Source: Acidobacteriaceae bacterium
Lineage (GTDB): Bacteria > Acidobacteriota > Terriglobia > Terriglobales > Acidobacteriaceae
NCBI GenBank assembly: GCA_003140655.1
Contig: PLKR01000222.1
Span: 6,751-14,819, forward strand
Length of the DNA: 8,069 nt
Direction of reading: 5' to 3'
Under the pieces are notes generated by a model. It ran no database searches. It was given only the letters and a program-made list of their open reading frames with translations, and was not told the origin of the DNA. The position numbers and the translations under genes were made by a program. Within the stretch, counting starts at the first letter, position 1; each line of letters opens with the position of its first letter. Below are positions 1-5,586 of the stretch, in pieces.

Positions 1-935
1 CGCCGGTCGCTGCGGCCCGCCCAGCGCGCTGAGACCAGCGGACCGACGAGCGCGCCCAAACCGCGTCCGCCGAGCAGGATGCTCATGCCCAGCATTGCTC
101 CGCGCGCGGCATCGACGTGGTGCCAGTGCACGGCGAACTCATGCGCGCCCATCACGGTGAAAATCACCCAGCTCGGACCGATCATGAGTTCGCCGGCCTT
201 CGCGAACACCGTGGGCAACAGTGTGCGGTGATTGCGCACGTAGCGAATGCCTTCCAATACGGGGGAGAAGTCGACCAGATCGCGCGGACGCAGCGGCGCC
301 GCTGACTCCGCGTGCGGTTCGGCGAAGCGCATCCCGCCGATGAGAACGGCAGAGGCCAGAAACGACAGTGCGTTGAGAATGAAGACGGCGTCGCGTCCGA
401 AAAAGGCTGCTACCACTCCACCGACGGAAGCGCCGATCAACAGATTCACCGACCACGTGGCTGATGAAAGCGTGTTGGCTATGAGCACTTCTCCCTTGGC
501 CGCGATGTTAGGAACGACCGAACTGCGGGCCGGTTCGAAGAACGCAGCCATGACGGTTTCCGCCAGCAGCAGCGGATAGACCAGCCACACCATCGAGCGC
601 GAACGCACCAGCAGCATGGCCAGCACCACTCCGAAGCGCACCAGGTCGGCGGCAATCATGACGTGCTTGCGGCGCAGGCGGTCATTCACCACACCTGCCG
701 TCGGCCCTACGAAGGTCTGTGGCAGAACCTGCAGAACCAGGGCCAGCGCGACCGAACTAGCTTGACCGGTCAACTGGAGCAGCAGCGTGTAAATGGAGAG
801 CGTGTAGAACCAGTCGCCAATCTCGCTGATAATCTGCGCCAGCCAGAGGCGGCGGAAATTGCGATTGCCGCGCACCAGCCGCAAGTACGACCCGAGCGAG
901 ACCGACGGAGCCGCATGCTCTGGTTGGAGTTCCAT
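1..935 (-). CDS. MFS transporter, EntS/MFS_3-like, C-terminus cut by window edge
   Basis: An uninterrupted reading frame runs from ATG at 935 off the left edge, giving 311 residues without a stop. The product begins MELQPEHAAPSVSLGSYLRL. An N-terminal stretch NRNFRRLWLAQIISEIGDWF (about residues 24-43) is typical of the MFS_3 group (EntS-type exporters and uncharacterised relatives). A basic loop follows between helices 2 and 3 (PTAGVVNDRLRRKHVM), the MFS motif-A position. Hydrophobic segments continue through ILNALSFLASAVLIGGM. Full-length relatives have about 400-430 residues and 12 helices, so roughly the last 100 residues are missing here. The ATG at 935 is the first usable start after an in-frame stop near 990; I see no clear Shine-Dalgarno sequence. 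The gene diverges from the S9 peptidase across 167 bp. It is an inner-membrane proton-driven exporter by family; the substrate cannot be read from the sequence. Confidence 0.85.
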   Translation of the reverse strand, partial: MELQPEHAAPSVSLGSYLRLVRGNRNFRRLWLAQIISEIGDWFYTLSIYTLLLQLTGQASSVALALVLQVLPQTFVGPTAGVVNDRLRRKHVMIAADLVRFGVVLAMLLVRSRSMVWLVYPLLLAETVMAAFFEPARSSVVPNIAAKGEVLIANTLSSATWSVNLLIGASVGGVVAAFFGRDAVFILNALSFLASAVLIGGMRFAEPHAESAAPLRPRDLVDFSPVLEGIRYVRNHRTLLPTVFAKAGELMIGPSWVIFTVMGAHEFAVHWHHVDAARGAMLGMSILLGGRGLGALVGPLVSARWAGRSDR

Positions 936-1011
936 GCGAATGGCTAGAGTAGCAAAGATCGGGCTTCGGTTTGCGGGCTGCGGCTGGAGTCAAATGCTGG
1001 GGCATTTCTAG

Positions 1012-1040
1012 TTGACCTGGTTTGGTCGCCAGCCTAAGAT
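1012..1040 (+). promoter_or_regulatory. Sigma70-type promoter for the S9 peptidase gene
   Basis: TTGACC (1012-1017) and TAAGAT (1035-1040) are separated by exactly 17 bp, each close to the TTGACA / TATAAT consensus. The predicted start point is near 1047, leaving a leader of about 56 nt before the ATG at 1103. Two small dyads lie in that leader: TTCCG-CTAA-CGGAA (1052-1065) and GTTCG-TC-CGAAC (1075-1086). A third dyad (992-1007) lies just upstream of the -35 box. No experimental support is available from the sequence alone. Confidence 0.6.
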
Positions 1041-1102
1041 GCACGCTGCGATTCCGCTAACGGAACCAGTCTACGTTCGTCCGAACAGCAGAGGGTTAAT
1101 CG

Positions 1103-3058
1103 ATGAAACGATCTTTATTCTTGCCTTTGTCTTTGCGTGTGCTCGCCGTCATTCTCTTCGCTGCGCTCGCATTCGCGCAGAACGATGAAATCGTTCCCAA
1201 CGAAAATCTGGTTGTCGAAGGGATTCCCAAGATTCCCACCTCACTCGCCGAATCCGTGGGCCGCTACAGCGAGTTCCGCAGCGCAGGCTTCGCGAGCTGG
1301 CACCCCACCAAGCGCGAGATGCTGATCGAAACCCGCTTCGCCGACACGGCTCAGGTGCACCAGGTAAAGTTTCCCGGCGGCGCGCGCACTCAGCTCACAT
1401 TCTTCCCCGATCGCGTCGCGGGCGCATTCTACCAGCCGGTCAATGGCGATTCCTTCTTGTTCATGAAAGACGTTGGCGGAGGCGAATTCTTCCAGCTGTA
1501 TCGCTACGATCTTGCCACAGGCGATATCACGCTGTTGACCGATGGCAAGTCGCGGAACACCAGCCCGCTCTGGTCGTATCAGGGAGACCGCGTTGCATAC
1601 GGTTCCACCAAACGCACGGGGAATGACGTGGACATCTGGGTGGTCAATGCAGCCGACCCTGCAAGCGCGCGCATGGTGGCGCAGATGGAAGGAGGCGGCT
1701 GGGACGTTTCCGACTGGTCGCCCGACGGCAAGCAGTTGCTGGCAACGAATGGAGTGTCTGCGGCGGAGAGTTACGTGTGGCTGATCGACGTTGCTACCGG
1801 GAAAAAAGACTTGCTTACTCCGAAGACGGGATCGGAAACGGTGGCGTACACCAACGCTCGCTTTGCCAAAGACGGCAGAGGCGTGTACTTCACGAGCGAT
1901 CAGGATTCGGATTTCCAAAGGCTGGTCTTCATGGACCTCACGACCCACAAGACTACGGTTTTGACTCCCCTCCTCAAATGGGACGTGGATGAATTCGATC
2001 TGTCAAAAGACGGACGCTGGATTGCATTCGAGGCAAATGAGGACGGAATCAGCGCCCTGCACGTTCTCGACACCAGGACGAACAAAGAGGTTCCGGTCCC
2101 CAAGATGCCGGTCGGCGTGCTGTATAACCTCACGTGGCGCGACCACAGCCGTGAGTTGGCTTTCAACCTGAGTACCGCGAGCCGGGATTACGACGCCTAC
2201 TCGCTCGACATGGCTACTGGCAAGCTGGAGCGCTGGACGTTCAGCGAAACCGGCGGTCTGAATACTTCAGGATTCGCGGAGCCGAAGTTGATCCACTGGA
2301 AGTCATGGGATGACCGTTCCATTTCCGCATTCCTGTATAAGCCTCCGGCGAAGTTCTCCGGCAAACGTCCGGTGATCATTGACATTCACGGTGGACCGGA
2401 AGGCCAGGTTCGACCTGATTTTCTTGGGCACGACAATTACTACATCAACGAACTGGGCATTGCGATGATTTACCCCAACGTGCGCGGCTCGACCGGTTAC
2501 GGCAAGACCTTCCAGAAGCTCGACAACGGCTTTCTGCGTGAGGGATCTTACAAGGACATCAATTCCCTGCTGGACTGGATCCAGACGCAGCCGGAACTGG
2601 ACGCGGGTAAGGTCATGATTACCGGCGGCAGCTATGGCGGGTTCATGACGTTGGCCGTCGCGACGAATTACAACGATCGCATTTGCTGCTCGGTGGACGT
2701 AGTAGGACCGTCGAACCTGGTGACGTTCCTGGAACACACTTCCGGTTATCGGCAGGACTTGCGGCGCGTTGAGTATGGCGACGAACGCGATCCCAAGATG
2801 CGCGAATTCCTCGAGCGCATCGCCCCCGCCAACAACGCGAAGAACATCACAAAGCCGCTGTTCGTCATTGCGGGACAGAACGATCCGCGCGTTCCGGCCA
2901 GTGAGTCGGCGCAGATGGTGCAAGTCGTGCGACAGAATGGAACCCCCGTGTGGTGGCTGCTGGGCAAAGACGAAGGCCACGGCTTCGCCAAGAAAAAGAA
3001 CCGCGACTACCAGTTCTACGCCACGGTCATGTTTGTGAAGGAGTACTTGCTGAAATAG
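1103..3058 (+). CDS. Exported S9-family (prolyl oligopeptidase-type) serine peptidase
   Basis: 651 residues, starting at an ATG preceded by GAGG (1091-1094) with 8 nt spacing. Residues 1-25 form a Sec signal peptide: MKRS, a hydrophobic core, then AFA before QND. Residues about 55-390 look like a WD40/PD40-type beta-propeller with repeated blade segments such as SPLWSYQGDRVAYGS, VSDWSPDGKQLLATN and FDLSKDGRWIAFEAN. The alpha/beta-hydrolase domain covers about 400-651. It contains HGGPEG (from His429), YPNVRGSTGYG (457-467) and the nucleophile elbow GGSYGGF with Ser510. Asp594 in GQNDPRVP and His626 in EGHGF complete the triad. Spacing and order match family S9 (acylaminoacyl peptidase / dipeptidyl peptidase-like members). 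The enzyme should cleave short peptides in the periplasm; the exact specificity is unknown. It is monocistronic and converges on ypdA. An unrelated esterase is unlikely because the propeller and S9 motifs occur together. Confidence 0.95.
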   Translation: MKRSLFLPLSLRVLAVILFAALAFAQNDEIVPNENLVVEGIPKIPTSLAESVGRYSEFRSAGFASWHPTKREMLIETRFADTAQVHQVKFPGGARTQLTFFPDRVAGAFYQPVNGDSFLFMKDVGGGEFFQLYRYDLATGDITLLTDGKSRNTSPLWSYQGDRVAYGSTKRTGNDVDIWVVNAADPASARMVAQMEGGGWDVSDWSPDGKQLLATNGVSAAESYVWLIDVATGKKDLLTPKTGSETVAYTNARFAKDGRGVYFTSDQDSDFQRLVFMDLTTHKTTVLTPLLKWDVDEFDLSKDGRWIAFEANEDGISALHVLDTRTNKEVPVPKMPVGVLYNLTWRDHSRELAFNLSTASRDYDAYSLDMATGKLERWTFSETGGLNTSGFAEPKLIHWKSWDDRSISAFLYKPPAKFSGKRPVIIDIHGGPEGQVRPDFLGHDNYYINELGIAMIYPNVRGSTGYGKTFQKLDNGFLREGSYKDINSLLDWIQTQPELDAGKVMITGGSYGGFMTLAVATNYNDRICCSVDVVGPSNLVTFLEHTSGYRQDLRRVEYGDERDPKMREFLERIAPANNAKNITKPLFVIAGQNDPRVPASESAQMVQVVRQNGTPVWWLLGKDEGHGFAKKKNRDYQFYATVMFVKEYLLK

Positions 3059-3068
3059 AGCCCAATTT

Positions 3069-3127
3069 GTAGAGACGTAGCTTGCTACGTCTAGCTGTCG
3101 GCAAGACGTAGCAAGCTACGTGTCTAC
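3069..3127. repeat. Nested palindrome between convergent genes; likely bidirectional terminator / REP-like element
   Basis: Two 24-bp arms (3069-3092 and 3104-3127) are reverse complements of each other with one G-G mismatch (3074/3122), around an 11-nt loop. Each arm is itself nearly palindromic: AGACGTAGC-TT-GCTACGTCT at 3073-3092, and ACGTAGC-AA-GCTACGT at 3106-3121. The element fills most of the 80-bp gap between the stop codons of the S9 peptidase and ypdA, so a transcript from either side would fold into a long hairpin. There is no strong U-tract, so termination is an inference. Elements with this GACGTAGC core recur, as far as I recall, in acidobacterial and similar genomes as dispersed repeats. 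Confidence 0.8.
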
Positions 3128-3138
3128 GACACATGTTG

Positions 3139-4194
3139 CTAGGACTCCGGCTGAAGTTTGAGCTTCAAATCAGCGGCGATCTGCTTGCCGTGGAAGCGGC
3201 CGTTCTCGATGAAGATTTCGTTGGTCCGCGATCCGGCGACGATCACACCCGCGACATAGATTCCGGGCACATTGCTCTCCAGCGAGACCGGGTCGCAGAC
3301 CGGACGGCATTGCTCCTCAGAGAGCTCAATGCCCATGCTGCGCAGGAAGTCGTAGTCGGGGTGGTAGCCAATCAAAGCCAGCACGAAGTCGTTCTTCAGG
3401 CGGACGGGTCCGCGGGGCGTGACGATGACGACGTGGTCGATTCCGATTTCCTGCACGTGGCTGTCGAAATAGGCTTCAATCTCTCCGTTCTTGATGCGAT
3501 TCTCCAAGTCGGGCTTGATCCAGTACTTAATGTGGTGGTGGAGTCGCGATTCGCGATGGACTAAGGTTACTCGGGCTCCATGTCGCCAGAGGTCGAGAGC
3601 GGCGATGGCGGCGGAATTCTTGCCGCCGATCACCAGCACATCGGTGTCGTAGTAGGGATGAGCCTCGGCGTAATAGTGCGAAACCTTGGGCCGATCTTCG
3701 CCGGGCAGGCCAAGTTGATTGGCAAGATCGTAGTATCCGGTGGAGACGATCACTTTGCGCGTGCGGTAGTCGTGGGGCCGGCCGGCTCGGTCGGCGGCCG
3801 CGATGCTGAAGTCTCCGTCTTCACCCATGACCGTCTTGACCCACTCGTACTGACGAATGTCGACATGGTAGTGCTCGGCAACCTTGCGATAGTACTCGAG
3901 AGCCTCTTCGCGGGTGGGCTTCTGCAGGGCGGTGGTGAACGGGATATCGCCAATTTCGAGCAGTTCGGGAGTGGTAAAGAACACCATGTTGGCGGGATAG
4001 TGAAAAAGCGAATTCACCAGACAGCCCTTGTCGACAACGATGACGCGAAGCCCGAGCTTCTGGGCTTCGATCGCGCAAGCCAGGCCGGTGGGTCCGGCTC
4101 CGATCACCAGGACGTCGGTGTGCACCTCGGGATGCGAAGCAGTCGTGGTCTTGGGCAGAGTTTCGACGTCTTCGGCAGTAAGAAAGTCAGGCAT
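3139..4194 (-). CDS. ypdA: YpdA-family FAD-dependent NAD(P)H oxidoreductase (putative bacillithiol-disulfide reductase)
   Basis: 351 residues from ATG at 4194, which has a weak GGA 5 nt upstream. A GTG at 4221 would add nine arginine-rich residues but has no RBS. Domains: an N-terminal FAD Rossmann fold with VLVIGAGPTGLACAIEA (GxGxxG at 32-37) ending in the acidic VVVDK strand; a central NADPH-binding fold with VLVIGGKNSAAIAALDL (GGKNSA at 190-195); and a C-terminal FAD-contacting segment PGIYVAGVIVAGSRTNEIFIENGR. FHYPANMVFFTTPELLEIGD (about 64-83) is highly characteristic of the YpdA/Bdr family. There is no CxxC, which separates it from thioredoxin reductase. In Firmicutes YpdA reduces bacillithiol disulfide with NADPH, working with bacilliredoxins; here that role is inferred. 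The cysteine usually found after GP in the first glycine motif is Thr36, and the nearest Cys is Cys40. The protein is cytoplasmic and has about 24 extra N-terminal residues compared with the usual 325 or so. Confidence 0.85.
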   Translation of the reverse strand: MPDFLTAEDVETLPKTTTASHPEVHTDVLVIGAGPTGLACAIEAQKLGLRVIVVDKGCLVNSLFHYPANMVFFTTPELLEIGDIPFTTALQKPTREEALEYYRKVAEHYHVDIRQYEWVKTVMGEDGDFSIAAADRAGRPHDYRTRKVIVSTGYYDLANQLGLPGEDRPKVSHYYAEAHPYYDTDVLVIGGKNSAAIAALDLWRHGARVTLVHRESRLHHHIKYWIKPDLENRIKNGEIEAYFDSHVQEIGIDHVVIVTPRGPVRLKNDFVLALIGYHPDYDFLRSMGIELSEEQCRPVCDPVSLESNVPGIYVAGVIVAGSRTNEIFIENGRFHGKQIAADLKLKLQPES

Positions 4195-4252
4195 GGAGTT
4201 CCGTGACCGCCGCCCCCGCACGGTCGCACGAACACGAGGTCAGAAACCGATG

Positions 4253-4258
4253 ATTCTA
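4253..4258 (-). promoter_or_regulatory. Possible -10 box for ypdA
   Basis: On the minus strand TAGAAT reads 4258 to 4253, five of six bases of the -10 consensus. This would put transcription start near 4246, about 52 nt before the ypdA ATG. I find no convincing -35 hexamer at 16-18 bp, so this is a weak call. Confidence 0.3.
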
Positions 4259-4363
4259 GCACGGGGGGACGTAGGAGAAACTTGAAACTACCCTCCTCTG
4301 CCTTTAGGAAGAAAGTACCGAGGACCAGTGAACGCGATCGGCAGGAGCCTGCAAGGTAGATCT

Positions 4364-4395
4364 TTGACAAGTGACAATGTACACTTTACGGTGTA
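4364..4395 (+). promoter_or_regulatory. higBA promoter with overlapping TACAC-N6-GTGTA operator
   Basis: A perfect -35 hexamer TTGACA lies at 4364-4369. At 17 bp spacing sits a poor -10, TACGGT (4387-4392). Overlapping it is the dyad TACAC (4380-4384), six bases, GTGTA (4391-4395). HigA-type antitoxins repress their own operon by binding such dyads at the promoter, so this is the natural candidate operator. If the -10 is right, transcription would begin within a few bases of the higB ATG at 4401, making the toxin mRNA leaderless or nearly so, which fits the absence of a Shine-Dalgarno sequence there. Confidence 0.55.
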
Positions 4396-4400
4396 TCCTG

Positions 4401-4679
4401 ATGATCAGGAGTTTCAAGCATCGCGGCCTCAAGCGACTTTATGAGCGCGGGGACCGTAGCGGCATCCGCCCCGACTTGCTCGACACTGTTGAAGACATTC
4501 TCGCCCGGCTCGAAGAGGCCGAAACGCCGCAGGCCATGAACCTCCCCGGTTATCGGCTGCACCCGTTGAAGGGCGGCTTGAAGGGCTTTTGGTCGGTCAC
4601 TGTGCGGGCGAATTGGCGCATTATCTTCCGCTTTGAAGGCGCGGATTCGTTTGACATTGAACTGACTGACTATCACTAA
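4401..4679 (+). CDS. higB: HigB toxin, RelE-superfamily ribosome-dependent mRNA endonuclease
   Basis: 92 residues starting MIRSFKHRGLKRLYERG, the standard HigB beginning. The frame stays open upstream (GTG at 4371, ATG at 4377), but those starts would add a non-family extension and overlap the promoter. The core NLPGYRLHPLKGGLKGFWSV then TVRANWRIIFRF (47-78) and the terminal TDYH are classic HigB. His54, Lys57, Asp90, Tyr91 and His92 fall at the same residue numbers as the active-site residues described for Proteus vulgaris HigB (recalled), so the toxin appears intact and catalytically competent. The family cleaves mRNA at the ribosomal A site, slowing growth when free. It is followed after 28 bp by its antitoxin in toxin-first order, the usual higBA arrangement. 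It is probably autoregulated through the dyad just upstream. Confidence 0.95.
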   Translation: MIRSFKHRGLKRLYERGDRSGIRPDLLDTVEDILARLEEAETPQAMNLPGYRLHPLKGGLKGFWSVTVRANWRIIFRFEGADSFDIELTDYH

Positions 4680-4707
4680 TCGAGCAATAAGCGAAGAGCG
4701 AGACACC

Positions 4708-5013
4708 ATGCCAATGAAAAACCCGCCGCACCCCGGACGCAGCATCCGAACCGCGTGTCTTGAACCTTTGGGCCTGTCCGTCACGGAGGGAGCCGGGGTT
4801 CTTGGCGTCTCCCGGCAAACGCTCAACAACGTCATCCATGGCAAGTCGGGGATCAGCCCCGAGATGGCGATCCGGCTCTCGAAGGCGTTTGGCAGCACGC
4901 CGGAAACGTGGTTACGGATGCAGCTTGCCTACGATCTCGCGCAGGTCCGAAAAGAGGAGAGCAAAATCAAGGTTCGGCGCCAGCACGGGATGCAGGAAAT
5001 GCACGCGCAGTGA
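4708..5013 (+). CDS. higA: HigA antitoxin, XRE-family helix-turn-helix repressor
   Basis: 101 residues. The N-terminus MPMKNPPHPGRSIR and the body LSVTEGAGVLGVSRQTLNNV then ISPEMAIRLSKAFGSTPETW match HigA throughout. The helix-turn-helix covers about 24-65, with the recognition helix at SRQTLNNVIHG (35-45). The C-terminal RMQLAYDLAQVRKEESKIK is the usual end; the last residues (RRQHGMQEMHAQ) are a variable tail. Only a weak purine-rich stretch (GAAGAGCGAGA) precedes the ATG, so it is probably read from the higB transcript. The protein binds and neutralises HigB and represses the operon. The TGA stop at 5011 is followed by C, and the same frame then stays open for another 33 codons. Confidence 0.95.
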   Translation: MPMKNPPHPGRSIRTACLEPLGLSVTEGAGVLGVSRQTLNNVIHGKSGISPEMAIRLSKAFGSTPETWLRMQLAYDLAQVRKEESKIKVRRQHGMQEMHAQ

Positions 5014-5035
5014 CGAGACCGTGCCCGTCGGTTGT

Positions 5036-5069
5036 ATGTGACGATAGAAGATCAACTGCGCCGTCACAT
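5036..5069. repeat. 8-bp inverted repeat downstream of higA
   Basis: ATGTGACG (5036-5043) and CGTCACAT (5062-5069) are perfect reverse complements around an 18-nt loop. There is no following T-run, so it is not a typical intrinsic terminator. It may be a protein-binding dyad or part of the leader structure ahead of the 5126-5470 ORF; chance cannot be excluded. Confidence 0.4.
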
Positions 5070-5115
5070 GAGAGCGTTAATCTACTCGCTCTCTCGTTCC
5101 TCCTTAGTAGCGTAA
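5038..5115 (+). CDS. Possible short leader ORF upstream of the orphan gene
   Basis: A frame from GTG 5038 (25 codons), or from ATG 5068 (MRALIYSLSRSSLVA, 15 codons), ends in TAA at 5113-5115. That stop lies inside the 3' arm of the hairpin at 5099-5120 and overlaps the AAGGAGG of the next ORF. Neither start has a clear RBS. The frame is that of higA and has no stop back to the higA TGA. It could be a true leader peptide whose translation opens the hairpin, the first part of a frame-shifted gene, or chance. Confidence 0.25.
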   Translation: MTIEDQLRRHMRALIYSLSRSSLVA

Positions 5116-5120
5116 GGAGG
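5099..5120 (+). promoter_or_regulatory. Shine-Dalgarno-sequestering hairpin
   Basis: CCTCCTTA (5099-5106), loop GTAGCG, TAAGGAGG (5113-5120): a perfect 8-bp stem that buries the full Shine-Dalgarno sequence AAGGAGG. The sequence after it (CGGAGCTGCTG) has no T-run, which argues against a terminator. A buried strong RBS next to a short upstream ORF is the architecture of translational attenuation or coupling. Confidence 0.55.
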
Positions 5121-5125
5121 CGGAG

Positions 5126-5470
5126 CTGCTGAATAAACTTGGTGTTGCCGAGGCGCAATACCGCAGCGTTGTAGCGTTAGTAGAACAACGAAACCAACTT
5201 CATCTTGTATTTCAGGCCCGGTTGCAGGCTGCTAATGCCGCCACTGGAATGTCCGAAGGGACGCTGGAGGACGTCAGAGGTGTTGCTGGAAAGATGCTGG
5301 GTCGTCAGCTCGAAGATCTGACAAACGAGCTGTACCGGACAACCGAGCACGCGATTGGCTTCAACCGTGACGTGTATGTTGCTGCTGTCTCAAGTTTCAA
5401 GCGGCTGTTCCCGAAATCGTCAATGTTCGGAGTTGAGGACCTGCCACTATCGAAATCCGACGCGGCATAA
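5126..5470 (+). CDS. Unrecognised small helical protein, CTG-start candidate or 5'-damaged gene
   Basis: The frame is open from 5111 to TAA at 5470 after a TAG at 5108. There is no ATG, and no GTG or TTG before TTG 5222, which lacks an RBS. A perfect AAGGAGG (5114-5120) lies 5 nt before CTG 5126 and 8 nt before CTG 5129, so a CTG start giving about 113-114 residues is my working call. The product is largely helical and probably soluble: NKLGVAEAQYRSVVALVEQR, then MSEGTLEDVRGVAGKMLGRQ, then NRDVYVAAVSSFKRLFP and an acidic tail. I recognise no family; a phasin-like helical look near the C-terminus is too weak to call. Third-position GC is visibly lower than in fumC, ypdA or the peptidase, suggesting recent acquisition or weak selection. 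It follows higBA on the same strand and may be cargo of the same insertion. An alternative is a gene broken by one base near 5110. Confidence 0.45.
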   Translation: MLNKLGVAEAQYRSVVALVEQRNQLHLVFQARLQAANAATGMSEGTLEDVRGVAGKMLGRQLEDLTNELYRTTEHAIGFNRDVYVAAVSSFKRLFPKSSMFGVEDLPLSKSDAA

Positions 5471-5491
5471 CCAGGGCCGAGACGGGACGTT

Positions 5492-5522
5492 TTGTATCGC
5501 TCTTAACACCTCGCCGTATAAT
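5492..5522 (+). promoter_or_regulatory. Promoter for fumC (perfect -10)
   Basis: TATAAT at 5517-5522 is a perfect -10 box. The best upstream match is TTGTAT (5492-5497), with a long 19-bp spacer, so the -35 is poor. Transcription would start near 5529, about 58 nt before the fumC ATG. Confidence 0.45.
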
Positions 5523-5586
5523 CGTTGGTTCCCAATCCCCGCCGACGGGCTTGGCCGCTCCGGTCCGACGCACAGGAGATTCCATC

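Noticed and set aside
117..947. Plus-strand ORFs at 117-305, 247-579 and 663-947
   Set aside because: They lie opposite the MFS transporter, which is open over its whole length on the minus strand with membrane-helix composition and a family signature.
1241..2980. Long minus-strand ORFs (1241-1948 and 2303-2980) opposite the S9 peptidase
   Set aside because: The plus-strand peptidase has signal peptide, propeller and full catalytic triad over the same bases; the reverse frames are shadows of its codon bias.
3580..4206. 208-codon plus-strand ORF opposite ypdA
   Set aside because: The minus strand has both nucleotide-binding motifs of YpdA in order; the plus frame is a glycine/valine-rich shadow.
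4341..4352. GCAGG-AG-CCTGC mini-hairpin between ypdA and higB
   Set aside because: The 5-bp stem has a 2-nt loop, too tight for RNA folding, with no adjoining signal.
5099..5120. Hairpin read as an intrinsic terminator of higBA
   Set aside because: No T-run follows the stem, and its 3' arm is a full Shine-Dalgarno sequence in front of an open frame.
5222..5470. TTG at 5222 as start of the orphan ORF
   Set aside because: No Shine-Dalgarno sequence precedes it, and the frame continues upstream to a perfect AAGGAGG at 5114, so it is probably internal.
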